Shown piece after piece: positions 26,034 to 36,213 of a DNA stretch of 64,000 nucleotides. The notes under the pieces were generated by a model, which was given only the letters and a program-made list of their open reading frames with translations, did no database searches and had not been told where the DNA came from. Source of the stretch: Staphylococcus sp. M0911 (GTDB lineage: Bacteria; Bacillota; Bacilli; Staphylococcales; Staphylococcaceae); assembly GCF_003491325.1 (NCBI RefSeq), contig NZ_CP022881.1, positions 434,001-498,000 on the forward strand, in the 5' to 3' direction. Position numbers and translations under genes: made by a program. The first letter of the stretch is position 1, and each line of letters opens with the position of its first letter.

Positions 26034-27308
26034 ATGAGTGAAAATATCATAATGCCGAAATTAGGAATGACAATGAAAGAAGGAACTGTTGAAGAATGGT
26101 TTAAATCAGAAGGTGACACAGTCAATGAAGGAGACATTATTGTCACAATTAGTTCTGAAAAGTTAACACAAGACGTAGAAGCGCCAGCATCAGGTACATT
26201 ATTAAAAATCAATGTACAAGCAGGTGAAGAAGCAAAAGTTAAAGCAGTGCTTGGTGTTATTGGAGAAGAAGGCGAATCAACGCAGCAACAATCTAAAGAA
26301 AATAATTCTAAAGATGAAACTAATGATGAAGCAAAAGAAAGTGATGCAGATAACGGAAATACAAATCAAGAAGATAAGGTTCAGCAACCTAGTCAAGTAG
26401 ACGCATCTCAAGAACAACGTCTATTTATTTCTCCATTAGCACGTAAAATGGCTGACAAAGAAGACCTAGATATTACACGTATTAATGGTACAGGTGGTAA
26501 TCAACGTATAACTAAATTAGATATCCAACGTGTACTTGAAAATGGTTATGATCAAGCAGATCATAAGTCTAGAGAACCGCAACAAGATACATCTGAAACT
26601 GCAAACTTAGCAGCAGGAAATGTCGGTGAAGGCTTAAGTCCAATGCGTAAAAATATTGCTCAAAATATGAGATAAAGTCTTCAAAACACTGCTCAGTTGA
26701 CGTTACATCGTAAAGTAGATGCTGATCATTTATTAGAATTTAAAGATAAATTAAAAGGTGAGCTACAAAACGCAGGGCAAGATGTTAAGTTAACTGTCAC
26801 AACATTACTTGCTAAAGCAGTAGTCTTAGCTCTTAAAGATTATGGTGCTATAAATGCACGTTATGAAAATGGCACATTAACGGAATATGATGACGTGCAT
26901 TTAGGTGTAGCAACATCACTTGAAGATGGCTTAATGGTACCAGTTATAACACAAGCAGATACTAAAAGTGTTGGTGCACTTGCCAATGAAATTAAACAGT
27001 CTTCTGAAGCGGTGCGTGAAGGTAGAACAAATGATGTACAATTACAAGGGGCTACGTTTACGATTACGAATATGGGGGCAAGTCAAATTGAATACTTCAC
27101 ACCAATATTAAATGTGGGTGAAACAGGTATTTTAGGTATAGGCGCATTAGCACAAGAAGTTGTTATGGATAACGGCAATGTTAAACAAGTGTCTCGAATT
27201 CCATTAAGTTTAACATTCGACCATCAAATATTAGACGGTGCAGGCGCAGCAGAATTCCTAAAAGTATTAGCTAAATATATCGAAAATCCATATCTGTTGA
27301 TTTTATAG
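26034..27308 (+). pseudogene. acoC: Acetoin dehydrogenase E2 (dihydrolipoyl acetyltransferase) split by a nonsense codon
   Basis: E2 would carry the acetyl group on lipoate and pass it to CoA. The first 213 codons encode the lipoyl domain (Lys43 in SSEKLTQDVEAP), an acidic Gln/Asp-rich linker, the E3/E1-binding domain (ISPLARKMADKEDL) and the start of the catalytic domain (LSPMRKNIAQNMR). A TAA at 26673-26675 then stops the frame. The same frame continues without another stop as SLQNTAQLTLHRK to the end, including the catalytic FDHQILDGAGAAEFL. So one substitution, not a frameshift, cuts the gene. A TTG at 26697 could restart the second part, but no ribosome-binding site is seen. Without a full E2 the complex should fail, unless readthrough, split subunits or the PDH E2 compensate; a sequencing error is also possible. 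Confidence 0.85.
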
Positions 27309-27337
27309 ATTAAATCAAAGGAATCAATATAAAATAT

Positions 27338-27384
27338 AGCGCACATCTAGCTTAAAGTTGCTTTATTTTAAGTAGATGTGCGCT
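27338..27384 (+). terminator. Intrinsic terminator of the aco operon
   Basis: Perfect 12-bp stem AGCGCACATCTA with its complement around a 23-base loop, followed by TTTAAT. Confidence 0.82.
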
Positions 27385-27566
27385 TTAATATCTTAATTAA
27401 AATATTAATTCATATTATCATGTAGTTCTATATATGAAAGTTAACATTATTTTTACAATCTTTAAAAAGTGATATTTTTGTGAAAACAATCACAAACACC
27501 TTTTATTTTCTGAAAAATAGTGTAGTATATGAATTGTAAGGAATAAGACATGTTGGAGTGATAAAA

Positions 27567-27758
27567 GTGAGAAAAGTAATTGAAGAGCTTGTTTTCTCTG
27601 ATGTAAGTAGCTATGAAATCTATGTCAATACTGGTGTGAACCAAGGTATTATCGGTGACATTAAAGATGGCTATTTAACCATCGATTCAATCCCCTATAT
27701 CGATGCTGAAAGATTATACTACTATGGCTTAGAACGAAAAACATTAGTGACAAACTAA
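27567..27758 (+). CDS. Small HTH-like protein
   Basis: A 63-residue protein whose layout, SSYEIYVNTGVNQGIIGD, then GYLTIDSIPYIDAERLYYYGLE, follows that of tiny Cro/XRE-like helix-turn-helix proteins common in staphylococci (Ser-x-Tyr-x-Ile, then a recognition-helix-like NQGIIGDIKDG). It may bind DNA, but key positions are not conserved enough to be sure. I choose GTG 27567 because TTGGAG ends 8 bases upstream; an in-frame GTG at 27558 overlaps that site. It stands alone between the aco terminator and two hairpins. Function unknown. Confidence 0.6.
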   Translation: MRKVIEELVFSDVSSYEIYVNTGVNQGIIGDIKDGYLTIDSIPYIDAERLYYYGLERKTLVTN

Positions 27759-27791
27759 TTCATTTTGACTCCTAATCGTAAATCAACAACT

Positions 27792-27817
27792 TGCCTTCAT
27801 TGGTGAGCAATTGAAGG
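27792..27817 (+). terminator. Hairpin after the small HTH-like gene
   Basis: TGCCTTCA pairs with TGAAGGCA about 35 bases after the stop; the tail TCATTATTAT is only moderately T-rich, so it is a weak terminator. Confidence 0.5.
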
Positions 27818-27858
27818 CATCATTATTATACCCCCCGTATAATTCTGGCAATGTTTAT

Positions 27859-27893
27859 AAAGACCGTATCTCAAATGAGGTACGGTCTTTTTT
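27859..27893. terminator. Bidirectional intrinsic terminator
   Basis: AAAGACCGTA pairs with TACGGTCTTT, followed by T3-T6 on the plus strand and close to the 3' end of the convergent DUF1413-type gene. Confidence 0.85.
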
Positions 27894-27896
27894 GAA

Positions 27897-28184
27897 TTAT
27901 CTTGAATGTTGTTGTTCTTCAACAACTTTAAAGTTCTTTTTAATGCCGTTATAGGCATAGATAAGGTTGAACATTTTGTTTTTTGCTTTATCAACACTAG
28001 CGTATGGCATTCTGACATCACTCATTTGATTGATGTCACGTTGGAATTGCTTTTCTGCAGCTTTTTGATCAGCGATAGACATCTCTAACCATTCCTCTTT
28101 AGTAAATAAGTCTTCGAAACGAAATTCAAATGCCGTGCGGTGATTGTGTTCTCTTAATTTTAATATACGATCATGAAAAGTCAT
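27897..28184 (-). CDS. DUF1413-like small protein
   Basis: A hydrophilic 95-residue protein. The core FEFRFEDLFTKEEWLEMSIADQKAAEKQFQRDI, quoted by its ends as RFEDLFTKEEW and KQFQRDI, resembles DUF1413, a small domain with an LKDLFPGEEW-type motif of unknown function in Firmicutes. The rest is basic and helical, without signal peptide or membrane span. I start at the ATG of MTFHDRIL (28182-28184), preceded by AGGGGG, rather than at 28211. Single-gene unit, convergent with the small HTH-like gene. Confidence 0.62.
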   Translation of the reverse strand: MTFHDRILKLREHNHRTAFEFRFEDLFTKEEWLEMSIADQKAAEKQFQRDINQMSDVRMPYASVDKAKNKMFNLIYAYNGIKKNFKVVEEQQHSR

Positions 28185-28374
28185 TATTTGCCCCCTATAA
28201 TTCCAAAACATGTATGGTAGTTACACATTAACTTTATAACTTATAAATGAATTTTACAATCATGATTTTCAAATGTTTGAAACTTACTATTAAATAGATT
28301 GAATTCACAAACGTTTAACTTAGTAGTGTCATTGGTAATTATAAAATAATGATAAATAAAAAGGAGTTTTGAAG

Positions 28375-29070
28375 ATGAATCAATTAAAAGATAAAGTCGC
28401 AGTCGTAACAGGTGCAGGAAGCGGTATTGGTGAAGCAATCGCAACTACTCTAGGAGAACAAGGTGTTAAAGTTGTTTTAGCTGGAAGAAATACAGATAAA
28501 CTCAATGCAGTTGCTACAAAATTTGATAGCGATCAAGTTAAAGTGGTAGCTACAGATGTAACGAATCAACGTGAGGTAGAATCATTAATTGATACTGCTA
28601 AAACAAGTTTTGGTGGATTAGACATCGTTGTAAATAGTGCAGGTCAAATGAAATCCTCTAAAATCACAGATTATAAAGTAGAAGATTGGGATTCAATGAT
28701 TGATGTGAACGTTAAAGGAACATTGTATACAGTGCAAGCTGCATTACCAACGTTATTAGAACAATCAAGTGGTCATATTATTAATATCGCATCTATTTCA
28801 GGATTTGAAGTAACGAAAGGTAGTGCGATCTACAGTGCCACGAAAGCAGCAATGCATACGATTACTCAAGGATTAGAAAAAGAATTAGCCAAAACAGGTG
28901 TCAAAGTCACTAGCATTTCACCAGGTATGGTTGAAACACCATTAACAGAGCATTACGACTTTAATGGTCGTAAAAAGTTAGAAGCACAAAATATTGCTGA
29001 TGCTGCCATTTATGCATTAACACAACCTAGTCATGTGAATGTTAACGAAGTAACTGTACGACCTGTATAA
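28375..29070 (+). CDS. Short-chain dehydrogenase/reductase (SDR), unknown substrate
   Basis: A 231-residue classical SDR: the cofactor motif [11 protein letters not shown] near residue 13, Arg in AGRNTDK which favours NADP, NSAGQ, the catalytic Ser in IASISGF and the YSATK pair near 150. The protein is at the short end for the family and lacks the usual C-terminal GGM, ending EVTVRPV as in YdfG-like enzymes. Start ATG 28375 lies 8 bases after AAGGAG; an in-frame TTG six bases upstream is less likely. It may be co-transcribed with the M20 peptidase 83 bases downstream. Confidence 0.85.
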   Translation: MNQLKDKVAVVTGAGSGIGEAIATTLGEQGVKVVLAGRNTDKLNAVATKFDSDQVKVVATDVTNQREVESLIDTAKTSFGGLDIVVNSAGQMKSSKITDYKVEDWDSMIDVNVKGTLYTVQAALPTLLEQSSGHIINIASISGFEVTKGSAIYSATKAAMHTITQGLEKELAKTGVKVTSISPGMVETPLTEHYDFNGRKKLEAQNIADAAIYALTQPSHVNVNEVTVRPV

Positions 29071-29106
29071 TATTTAATTCAAATCCTAACCATGATAGAC
29101 TTAAAT

Positions 29107-29120
29107 TGTAAACGTTTTAA
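29107..29120 (+). promoter_or_regulatory. cre-like site ahead of the M20 peptidase gene
   Basis: TGTAAACGTTTTAA matches 13 of 14 cre positions and lies 33 bases before the TTG start. Confidence 0.5.
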
Positions 29121-29153
29121 TAAAATCATTTTACATGAAGGACGGGATGTAAA

Positions 29154-30386
29154 TTGAATCAACGTCAATTTGAGTTATTAGAATGGTTAGTCAGTTATCA
29201 AACGGAAAGTCCACCAGGTCGGAACACCGATCCATTACAAGATGATATCGTACAGTTGTTGAAACAACTTGACTTTACCATACAACGTGAAACAATGTAC
29301 GAGCATGATAGTGTGGTTATTGGCACACTTAAAGGCACAGATGCCCAAGCACCTAAATTAATTTTAAACGGTCATATCGATGTTGCCTCTGTAGAAGATG
29401 ATCAATACTGGACGTATCCACCATTCCAACTTACAGAGCACCAAGATTGGTTATATGGTAGAGGTGTCAGTGATATGAAAGGTGGGATGTCATCTTTATT
29501 TTATGTTTTAGAACGATTGCATCAAGAAGGACATCGACCTAAAGGTGACATCATTGTTCAGTCAGTGGTTGGTGAAGAAGTAGGAGAAGCAGGTACTAAA
29601 CGTGCGTGTGAAGTAGGACCTAAAGGTGATTTAGCGCTTGTATTAGATACAAGTGAAAATCAAGCGCTAGGACAGGGCGGTGTCATTACAGGTTGGATTA
29701 CAGTTAAAAGTAAGAACACAATACATGATGGTGCCCGTCATCAAACGATTCACGCAGGTGGTGGATTATTTGGTGCGAGTGCCATTGAAAAAATGACTAA
29801 AATCATCCAAGCATTGAATGAACTCGAACGACATTGGGCTGTAATGAAGCATTATCCAGATATGCCAGCAGGGGCCAATACTATTAATCCTGCAGTAATT
29901 GAAGGTGGCAGACACCCAGCATTTATTGCTGATGAATGTCGATTATGGATTACAGTACATTATTTACCAAATGAGTCATACGAAGATGTAGTAACTGAGA
30001 TCGAAGATTATTTAAATCGTGTGGCACAAGCTGATGTGTGGCTAAAGGACAATCCACTTGAATTTGAGTGGGGCGGTACATCTATGATTGAAGATAAGGG
30101 AGAAATATTCCCAAGTTTTACAGTGCCCGTAGACCACCCTGGTTTTCATCAATTACAACAAGCACATCAATCGGTACATCAAACTTCATTAAAATATGGT
30201 ATGAGTACGACAGTGACTGATGGTGGTTGGATTGCACATTTTGATATTCCAACTATCTTATATGGACCGGGCAGCCTAGAAGAGGCGCATAGCGTTAATG
30301 AAAAAATACAAAAAGAAGAACTTAAAAAATATAGCGATGTACTATATCAATTTTTAAAACATTGGTATCAATATCCTGAAAAATAA
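29154..30386 (+). CDS. M20 metallopeptidase, ArgE/DapE-like deacylase
   Basis: A 410-residue cytosolic M20 enzyme. Metal ligands and catalytic residues are visible in order: LNGHIDVAS near residue 80, YGRGVSDMKGG near 105, VVGEEVGEAGT near 140 (general base Glu followed by a ligand Glu), LDTSENQA near 170, and EEAHSVNE near 385; a dimerisation domain lies between about 190 and 300. Acetylornithine deacetylase and succinyl-diaminopimelate desuccinylase are the usual names for such proteins, but staphylococcal copies outside arg/dap operons may act on other N-acyl amino acids. The start is TTG 29154 after AAGGACGGG. Confidence 0.82.
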   Translation: MNQRQFELLEWLVSYQTESPPGRNTDPLQDDIVQLLKQLDFTIQRETMYEHDSVVIGTLKGTDAQAPKLILNGHIDVASVEDDQYWTYPPFQLTEHQDWLYGRGVSDMKGGMSSLFYVLERLHQEGHRPKGDIIVQSVVGEEVGEAGTKRACEVGPKGDLALVLDTSENQALGQGGVITGWITVKSKNTIHDGARHQTIHAGGGLFGASAIEKMTKIIQALNELERHWAVMKHYPDMPAGANTINPAVIEGGRHPAFIADECRLWITVHYLPNESYEDVVTEIEDYLNRVAQADVWLKDNPLEFEWGGTSMIEDKGEIFPSFTVPVDHPGFHQLQQAHQSVHQTSLKYGMSTTVTDGGWIAHFDIPTILYGPGSLEEAHSVNEKIQKEELKKYSDVLYQFLKHWYQYPEK

Positions 30387-30390
30387 GTAA

Positions 30391-30420
30391 AAGGGCTGGA
30401 ACGTTGTCGTTCCAGCCCTT
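30391..30420. terminator. Intrinsic terminator between the convergent M20 and ppk genes
   Basis: Perfect 13-bp stem AAGGGCTGGAACG with its complement around TTGT; the minus-strand side has the better T-rich tail, serving ppk. Confidence 0.85.
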
Positions 30421-30431
30421 GATTGATTAAA

Positions 30432-32597
30432 TTAACGTTTGAGCGTATCGCGTAAGCGACTAACCCAACTGCCACCTCGTTTAGAACGCACGGCACGTCC
30501 GGATGGTTGCGCGCTTTGTCGTTTTAATTCTTGACCATATTTAAGTGCAACTTGCATCAAGTAGGCTTGAGAATTTAAAGGTGACGAATTGTTTTCGATA
30601 TAATGATAATTACCATATTGATCTTGATAACGACCTTTTTGGTTATCAGATAGTTGTAAGTTCATAAAGTTTAATAAACGTGCGGCAATGTTTTTATCTT
30701 CTACAGGGAATAAGATTTCTACACGTTTGATCATATTACGTGTCATTACATCGGCTGATGATAGGTAGATACGTTCGTCTCCATTATTATGGAAGTAATA
30801 AATTCGAGAATGTTCAAGTAATCTACCAACAATACTTACAACTTCAATATTTTCACTGATACCAGGGATGCCTGGTTTTAAACAACAAATGCCACGAATG
30901 ATTAATTGAATTTTCACGCCAGCTTGTGAGGCTTCAAATAATTTTTCAATAATTGCTTTATCTGTTAATGAGTTCATCTTCATCATGATTTTCCCATTAC
31001 CATGTTCTAAGTGACTACTAATCTCTTTATCAATGCGATCAATAAAGACATCTCGTATATCAAACGGTGCCACAATCAACTTGTTATATTGTGGTTTAAC
31101 TGAATAGCCACTTAAATAATTAAAGAAGTTAATCGCATCTTCAGCAATTTCGTTATTTGTCGTAATAATACTCATATCTGTATACAATTTAGCAGTTTTG
31201 TCGTTATAGTTCCCTGTACCAAGATGTACAAATGATGTTAATTCACCAGCTATTTTCTTCACGAATAGTGCGATTTTACTATGTGTTTTCAGATGTGTCA
31301 TACCGTAAATGACGTGACAACCCGCGTCTTCTAACATACGTGCCCAATGAACGTTATTTTCTTCGTCGAAACGTGCTTTTAATTCGACAAGGACCGTTAC
31401 TTGTTTACCTTTTTCGGCAGCTTCTTTCAAGCTCTTGATAATAGGGGAATCTTTACTTACACGATATAACGTTTGTTTGATTGCAATGGTATTTGGATCT
31501 TCGGCAGCTTCTCTAATAAAATCGACAATAGGTTCGAATGATTCATATGGATGGTGGAAGAAAATGTCACGTTCCAAAGCTAATTGATAAATGTTGTTAT
31601 AGCCAAGTGAACGAGGCACTTGTGGTGTGTATTTATCGTAAGTTAAATAACTTAACTTATGAGATAAGTGATCAACTAAACCAAATAAGAAAGTTAAATC
31701 TAAAGGACCGTCTACAAAATAGACGTCGTCATCTTTAACTTCAAGTTGATCCATAATCCAACCAATATCTTCACGTACAGCAGTACGACCATCCACTTCT
31801 AAACGTACGGCTGAGCCACTTTTACGTTCTTTTAAGAAGCGTTCGATTTCAATTAATAAGTCTTCTGCACCGTCTTCGTGAATGGTTAAATCTGCATTTC
31901 TTGTGATTCGGAAAGCAAATGTATTTAATACTTCGTAACCAACGAACAGTTGATTAATAAAGAATGTAACAACATCTTCTACCATTAACACATATTGCTT
32001 ATACCCCTCGTTTAAAGTTAAAAATCTAGGTATTAATGATGGAATCTGAACAATTGCTGAATTAATTGCATCTTCTGTATCGATATCTACAAAGATATTT
32101 AAACTTTTATTATTCAATTTTGGAAATGGATGATAGGCATCTATACCTAATGGCGTTAATGTAGGTAGAATTTTCGTTTTAAATTCATGATCTAGTCTAT
32201 TTAATAGTGATTCTGATAAGTCCTCAGGTTGAGCCATTTCAATTTCATAGTTACGTAACTCTTCAATTAATTCATTGTAGCGATTGTATTGAATGTTAAC
32301 GTACTCTGTATTTTTCTTTTTTATAGCTTCTAATTGCTCTTGAGGTGTCATTTGTGCTTTGTTTTCAGGTTTATCATAGCCCATTTTGACCTGATCTTTA
32401 AGTCCTGCAACACGCACCATGAAAAATTCGTCTAAATTCGAACTAAAAATTGATACGAAATTTAATTTCTCGAGTAGTGGATTACTAAAATCATAGACTT
32501 CTTCTAAAACTCTATAGTTAAAGTCTAACCAACTTAACTCCCGGTTGTTATAGTATTGCGGTAAATTAATATCCTTTTCTCCCAATTGAGTTTGCAT
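30432..32597 (-). CDS. ppk: Polyphosphate kinase Ppk1
   Basis: Ppk reversibly polymerises the gamma phosphate of ATP into inorganic polyphosphate. The 721-residue protein has the four PPK1 domains: the N-terminal helical part beginning [19 protein letters not shown] (quoted as [13 protein letters not shown]), a head domain, and two phospholipase-D-like catalytic domains. The autophosphorylated His is in [13 protein letters not shown], with [13 protein letters not shown] before it and [10 protein letters not shown] after it. I start at the ATG of MQTQLGEK (32597), ten bases after GAGGTG. ppx lies 61 bases upstream on the same strand, so synthesis and breakdown of polyphosphate are encoded together. 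Confidence 0.93.
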   Translation of the reverse strand: MQTQLGEKDINLPQYYNNRELSWLDFNYRVLEEVYDFSNPLLEKLNFVSIFSSNLDEFFMVRVAGLKDQVKMGYDKPENKAQMTPQEQLEAIKKKNTEYVNIQYNRYNELIEELRNYEIEMAQPEDLSESLLNRLDHEFKTKILPTLTPLGIDAYHPFPKLNNKSLNIFVDIDTEDAINSAIVQIPSLIPRFLTLNEGYKQYVLMVEDVVTFFINQLFVGYEVLNTFAFRITRNADLTIHEDGAEDLLIEIERFLKERKSGSAVRLEVDGRTAVREDIGWIMDQLEVKDDDVYFVDGPLDLTFLFGLVDHLSHKLSYLTYDKYTPQVPRSLGYNNIYQLALERDIFFHHPYESFEPIVDFIREAAEDPNTIAIKQTLYRVSKDSPIIKSLKEAAEKGKQVTVLVELKARFDEENNVHWARMLEDAGCHVIYGMTHLKTHSKIALFVKKIAGELTSFVHLGTGNYNDKTAKLYTDMSIITTNNEIAEDAINFFNYLSGYSVKPQYNKLIVAPFDIRDVFIDRIDKEISSHLEHGNGKIMMKMNSLTDKAIIEKLFEASQAGVKIQLIIRGICCLKPGIPGISENIEVVSIVGRLLEHSRIYYFHNNGDERIYLSSADVMTRNMIKRVEILFPVEDKNIAARLLNFMNLQLSDNQKGRYQDQYGNYHYIENNSSPLNSQAYLMQVALKYGQELKRQSAQPSGRAVRSKRGGSWVSRLRDTLKR

Positions 32598-32658
32598 ACG
32601 CTTAAAACACCTCATCGTTTTTTATATACTCATGTAGTTTAAAAGTACCATACAATTA

Positions 32659-34191
32659 TTAAGATTTTGTAAAGACGATCGTGACTTTACCTTTTAATAT
32701 CTTTTCAATATGTTTTTTCTGACGATTTGCTTGATATTCTTCGGCGATGGGTTCCCCTTTGTAGAACACGTGAAGCTCATATTTATCGTCTTTCTTCGCT
32801 TTGAGTTCAACTTCTTCAACAAAGCTTGTATGAGAAATATTGAGTGCATTCACAAATTTGATAATACCACCTAAGGCTTGAATCGTTTCGGTCTCTTTAC
32901 TACCGAACCAATGTGTTTCTTTGCAGTAGAACTTAAGTAGTGATTTATTTTTAAAACTTGCAAGTAATGCTAACTTAACACGATCTTTATGTGAAAAGCC
33001 GTTGATCATTGAGTTAGCAATTAGATAGTAGGTATGTGGTGAACTTGAATCAGAATCGATAAAACTACCTAAATAATAAAGATAGGCACCTTCAACGAAG
33101 AGCTCTTTATCTTTGTCGCTTAATTTCAGATCTGAACGTTTTAATAGTTGCGATAATAGTGATTCTGCTAGTTTAAGACGACGATTAGCACTGCTTGCTT
33201 CAATGTGATATTCGTTTGCTAAATGGCGTAAAGCATCTTGTCTTACATTATCTTTTGAAAATTCTTCTGGATAACGTTGACGAATGAGATTCATTACATA
33301 ACCTTCACGAATACCTTTTCTTGAGAAAGTAAACTGAGTCGCATCCACTTTCTTATATAGTGTTTTAAAGACTGAAACGGCAGGTAAGATAATGTCTACA
33401 CGGTCGCGACTTAATCCGTCTAGGTTAGTTAAGTCGTCTCTTGAGCTTTTACGAATTAAGTCATAGACTTCTTCGATATCTCTATCTGACATCGTGTAGT
33501 TATGAACACCACCAATAGGATAAGAATGCTCTGACTGGTGAATTCGAGCTACATTTCGTGCTGAGCCACCTACACCAACAAGTGCGACATCTTGATCATT
33601 AAGCCAGTCAAGTTGACCGAATTGCTCTGATAAGAATTTCTCCATACTTTTAATCGCTGATTTATCATTATGATCTTTGTCACCAAAGAATTGACGTTTG
33701 AGCGATACAACACCAAATGGAAAACTGTGTGCAGCCTTTAATTTTTTATCCTTAAATAAAGTGACCTCTGTAGATCCGCCACCAATATCAACTGAGACAC
33801 CATCTTCAATATCAGTTGTATGTGAAATGGCATAATAGCCGTAAAATGCTTCATCCTCTTCAGGAACGATTTTAATCTCTACACCTGTGTCTTTTTTTAC
33901 TTTTTTGATAATATCTTGTTGATTATTTGATTGACGAATTGCTGCAGTTGCAATTGGATGTAATTCGTCTACTTTAAATGTCGTTGCTACTTTATTAAAG
34001 CTACTTAACGCGTCTGTAAGTACTTGAATCCCTTCGTCATTCATATCGTTATCTTTAGTTAAATACTGACTTAGACGTGCGGGCGTCTTAATATTAAGGA
34101 TTTCGTTTAGACCTGTGTCTTTATCAAATCCAAAAATAACAAGACGAATGGTATTTGAACCAATATCTATTAAACCAATACGTTCTTCCAT
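32659..34191 (-). CDS. ppx: Exopolyphosphatase Ppx/GppA family
   Basis: Ppx/GppA enzymes release terminal phosphates from polyphosphate and, in some members, convert pppGpp to ppGpp. The 510-residue protein has an ASKHA fold: the phosphate loop GLIDIGSNTIRLVIF at residues 6-20, catalytic Glu in VPEEDEAFYG near 118, SVDIGGGSTEVTLF near 140, and the C-terminal helical HD-like region (about 310-510). AGGAGGC lies just before ATG 34191. Cotranscription with ppk suggests polyphosphate turnover as the main role, but a link with RelP-made pppGpp is possible. Confidence 0.92.
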   Translation of the reverse strand: MEERIGLIDIGSNTIRLVIFGFDKDTGLNEILNIKTPARLSQYLTKDNDMNDEGIQVLTDALSSFNKVATTFKVDELHPIATAAIRQSNNQQDIIKKVKKDTGVEIKIVPEEDEAFYGYYAISHTTDIEDGVSVDIGGGSTEVTLFKDKKLKAAHSFPFGVVSLKRQFFGDKDHNDKSAIKSMEKFLSEQFGQLDWLNDQDVALVGVGGSARNVARIHQSEHSYPIGGVHNYTMSDRDIEEVYDLIRKSSRDDLTNLDGLSRDRVDIILPAVSVFKTLYKKVDATQFTFSRKGIREGYVMNLIRQRYPEEFSKDNVRQDALRHLANEYHIEASSANRRLKLAESLLSQLLKRSDLKLSDKDKELFVEGAYLYYLGSFIDSDSSSPHTYYLIANSMINGFSHKDRVKLALLASFKNKSLLKFYCKETHWFGSKETETIQALGGIIKFVNALNISHTSFVEEVELKAKKDDKYELHVFYKGEPIAEEYQANRQKKHIEKILKGKVTIVFTKS

Positions 34192-34370
34192 CACTGCCTC
34201 CTATGTTTTATGGGAACAATTGTCATACCCCTATTTAATTTCATTTTACATGAGTTATATAAAATGAAAAGAATTTTAAGGTATTTTTCTAAGAAAATTT
34301 CATCTTTTTGTAAATCAAAAAAGATTGTCTAAGTTCAACATGTTTTCTTTCTTAATTGTACTTGAAAATA

Positions 34371-34401
34371 AGCCACTTCCATGTCTGTTGGAAGTGGCTT
34401 A
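34371..34401 (-). terminator. Intrinsic terminator of the AbgT gene
   Basis: On the minus strand AAGCCACTTCCA pairs perfectly with its complement around ACAGACA and runs into TTATTTTC, just after the stop at 34419. Confidence 0.88.
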
Positions 34402-34418
34402 AAGATGATGCAATCTAT

Positions 34419-35957
34419 TTATTTTACATGTAGTGGTCCACCGGGTCCGACTGGAATACCTAGTAAGAACCAAATGAGTGTGAATAGTGTCCATACAATC
34501 GTTAAGGCGATTGAATATGGCATTAGACTTGAAAGTAGGGTGCCGAGTTTCATGTTTTTATCATACTTTTGAGCATAAGATAACAACAACGGTAGGTAAG
34601 GCATCATTGGTGTGATTGGATTAGTAATGGAATCGCCTACTCGATATATAGCCTGAGTAAAGGCAGGGTGAAAGCCGACTAAAATAAGCATTGGCACAAA
34701 GATTGGTGCTAAAATACCCCATTTAGCAGAGGCACTACCCACTAGCATATTGACGAGTGCACTTAGGAAGATGACACCAATAATCAGTACAATACCATTT
34801 TGATGTTGTAGTAATTTGGCACCTTTAACTGCTGTAATTACACCAAGGTTACTCCATTCTAGGAAGGCGAGGAGTTGTGCTGCAAAGAATACAATGACAA
34901 TGAACGAGCCCATAGATGACATTGAATCAGTAATCATTTGTCCTAAATCTTTAGTGTTTTTAATTTCATGACTTAAGACACCGTATATCACACCCGGTAC
35001 TAAGAAGATGACTAAGATAATGAGACCGACACCATTAATTAAAGGTGCATCATCAAGTAGACTGCCTGTTTTAGCATTTCTTAAAAAGCTATGCTCTGGA
35101 ATGGCACAAATGATGAGTAACACAAGTAAGACGATGAAACTCATATTAGCCCAAAATAATGCCTTTTTCTCAACAGGTGTGATATGAGAAGACGTCTCTT
35201 CCATATCATCGTGTGCATCTGAATCGTCATACTTACCAAGTCTAGGAATAATTAACTTTGTTGTCACTAAGTGAATGGTAGGTAATAACACAACTACACT
35301 GGCTGCAATGAAATACCAGTTCACAGCTACATTGGTTTTAATCTTTTCAGATACAATTCTTGTAGCTGGTTCTGTAAATGAATAGACTAACGCATCTTGC
35401 ATACCTACGACTAAATTGGCAGCAAATCCACCAACAGCAGATGCATACGCCATTGCTAGACCTGCGATAGGGTGATAACCAATCTTGATAAATAGCATTG
35501 CTGCTAAAGGTGGTAAGATAATCGTTGCTGCATCACCAGCTGTACTACCAACGATACCAATCAAAATGATGGTAGGGACGATTAACTTCTTTGGTGCTCG
35601 ATTGACCACTGAAATCATGAGTTTATCGAAATAACCTGATTTTTCAGCGGCACCAATACCAATCATGACGCCTAGTACAAGCCCAAGGGCAGGGAATTCA
35701 GAAAAGTTCTTAATAGCATCATTCATAATCATGGCAAAGCCATCATGGCTTAGAATACTTTTGATATGAATAGTTTCGCCGTTACCTGGATGTTTGACGG
35801 AAACATTGAATAGAGAAACAAACCAAGTAATAATGGCAAGTCCGACACACATTAAGAAGAAGAGTACCGTTGGATCAGGTAATTTATTACCTACCCATTC
35901 GACCCCATTTAAAAATTTACTAACGATTGATGGTTTTTGCTTTGAGTTTGTTGCCAT
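34419..35957 (-). CDS. AbgT family transporter (p-aminobenzoyl-glutamate transport or efflux)
   Basis: A 512-residue inner-membrane protein with about 12 spans. Family markers are GNKLPDPTVLFF near residue 23, PALGLVLGVMIGIGAAEKSGY near 88 (quoted as LVLGVMIGIGAAEKSG), GSTAGDAATIILPPLAAM, and the C-terminal IYRVGDSITNPITPMMPYLPL. AbgT of E. coli imports p-aminobenzoyl-glutamate, while homologues such as YdaH and MtrF export sulfonamides or folate breakdown products, so direction and substrate are open. AAGGAGTGG precedes the ATG. Single gene, no folate genes nearby. Confidence 0.88.
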   Translation of the reverse strand: MATNSKQKPSIVSKFLNGVEWVGNKLPDPTVLFFLMCVGLAIITWFVSLFNVSVKHPGNGETIHIKSILSHDGFAMIMNDAIKNFSEFPALGLVLGVMIGIGAAEKSGYFDKLMISVVNRAPKKLIVPTIILIGIVGSTAGDAATIILPPLAAMLFIKIGYHPIAGLAMAYASAVGGFAANLVVGMQDALVYSFTEPATRIVSEKIKTNVAVNWYFIAASVVVLLPTIHLVTTKLIIPRLGKYDDSDAHDDMEETSSHITPVEKKALFWANMSFIVLLVLLIICAIPEHSFLRNAKTGSLLDDAPLINGVGLIILVIFLVPGVIYGVLSHEIKNTKDLGQMITDSMSSMGSFIVIVFFAAQLLAFLEWSNLGVITAVKGAKLLQHQNGIVLIIGVIFLSALVNMLVGSASAKWGILAPIFVPMLILVGFHPAFTQAIYRVGDSITNPITPMMPYLPLLLSYAQKYDKNMKLGTLLSSLMPYSIALTIVWTLFTLIWFLLGIPVGPGGPLHVK

Positions 35958-36110
35958 TCATGAACCACTCCTTAGTTAAATTATCTAAAAGTATAGCAAA
36001 TATTACATATAATGATAAGAATTTTCTGAAATTTAAAAAGAAGTATATATGATTCGTTAGTAAATGTAAATTCAATATGTGTGATCAAGATCTGAAGTAT
36101 TTATTTTGAA

Positions 36111-36124
36111 TTAAAGCGTTATCA
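36111..36124 (+). promoter_or_regulatory. cre-like site upstream of SDR gene
   Basis: TTAAAGCGTTATCA matches 13 of 14 cre positions, 90 bases before the SDR start, in the 256-base gap between the AbgT and SDR genes. Confidence 0.55.
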
Positions 36125-36213
36125 TTGTCATTACGGCGTTTAGTCCTATTATGAAAGTGGAACAACAATACTAAGATTTCATTTTAGGAAAATATTGAGG
36201 AGAGTGACGTTAT

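Noticed and set aside
26034-26675. acoC first half as a complete, intentional short E2-like protein
   Set aside because: The sequence stops inside the first conserved catalytic-domain block, and the same frame continues with the rest of the enzyme, so a nonsense change is simpler; split function is kept only as a possibility.
26660-26700. Frameshift as the cause of the acoC break
   Set aside because: The frame before and after the stop is the same (663 bases between the two starts, divisible by three), so only a substitution is needed.
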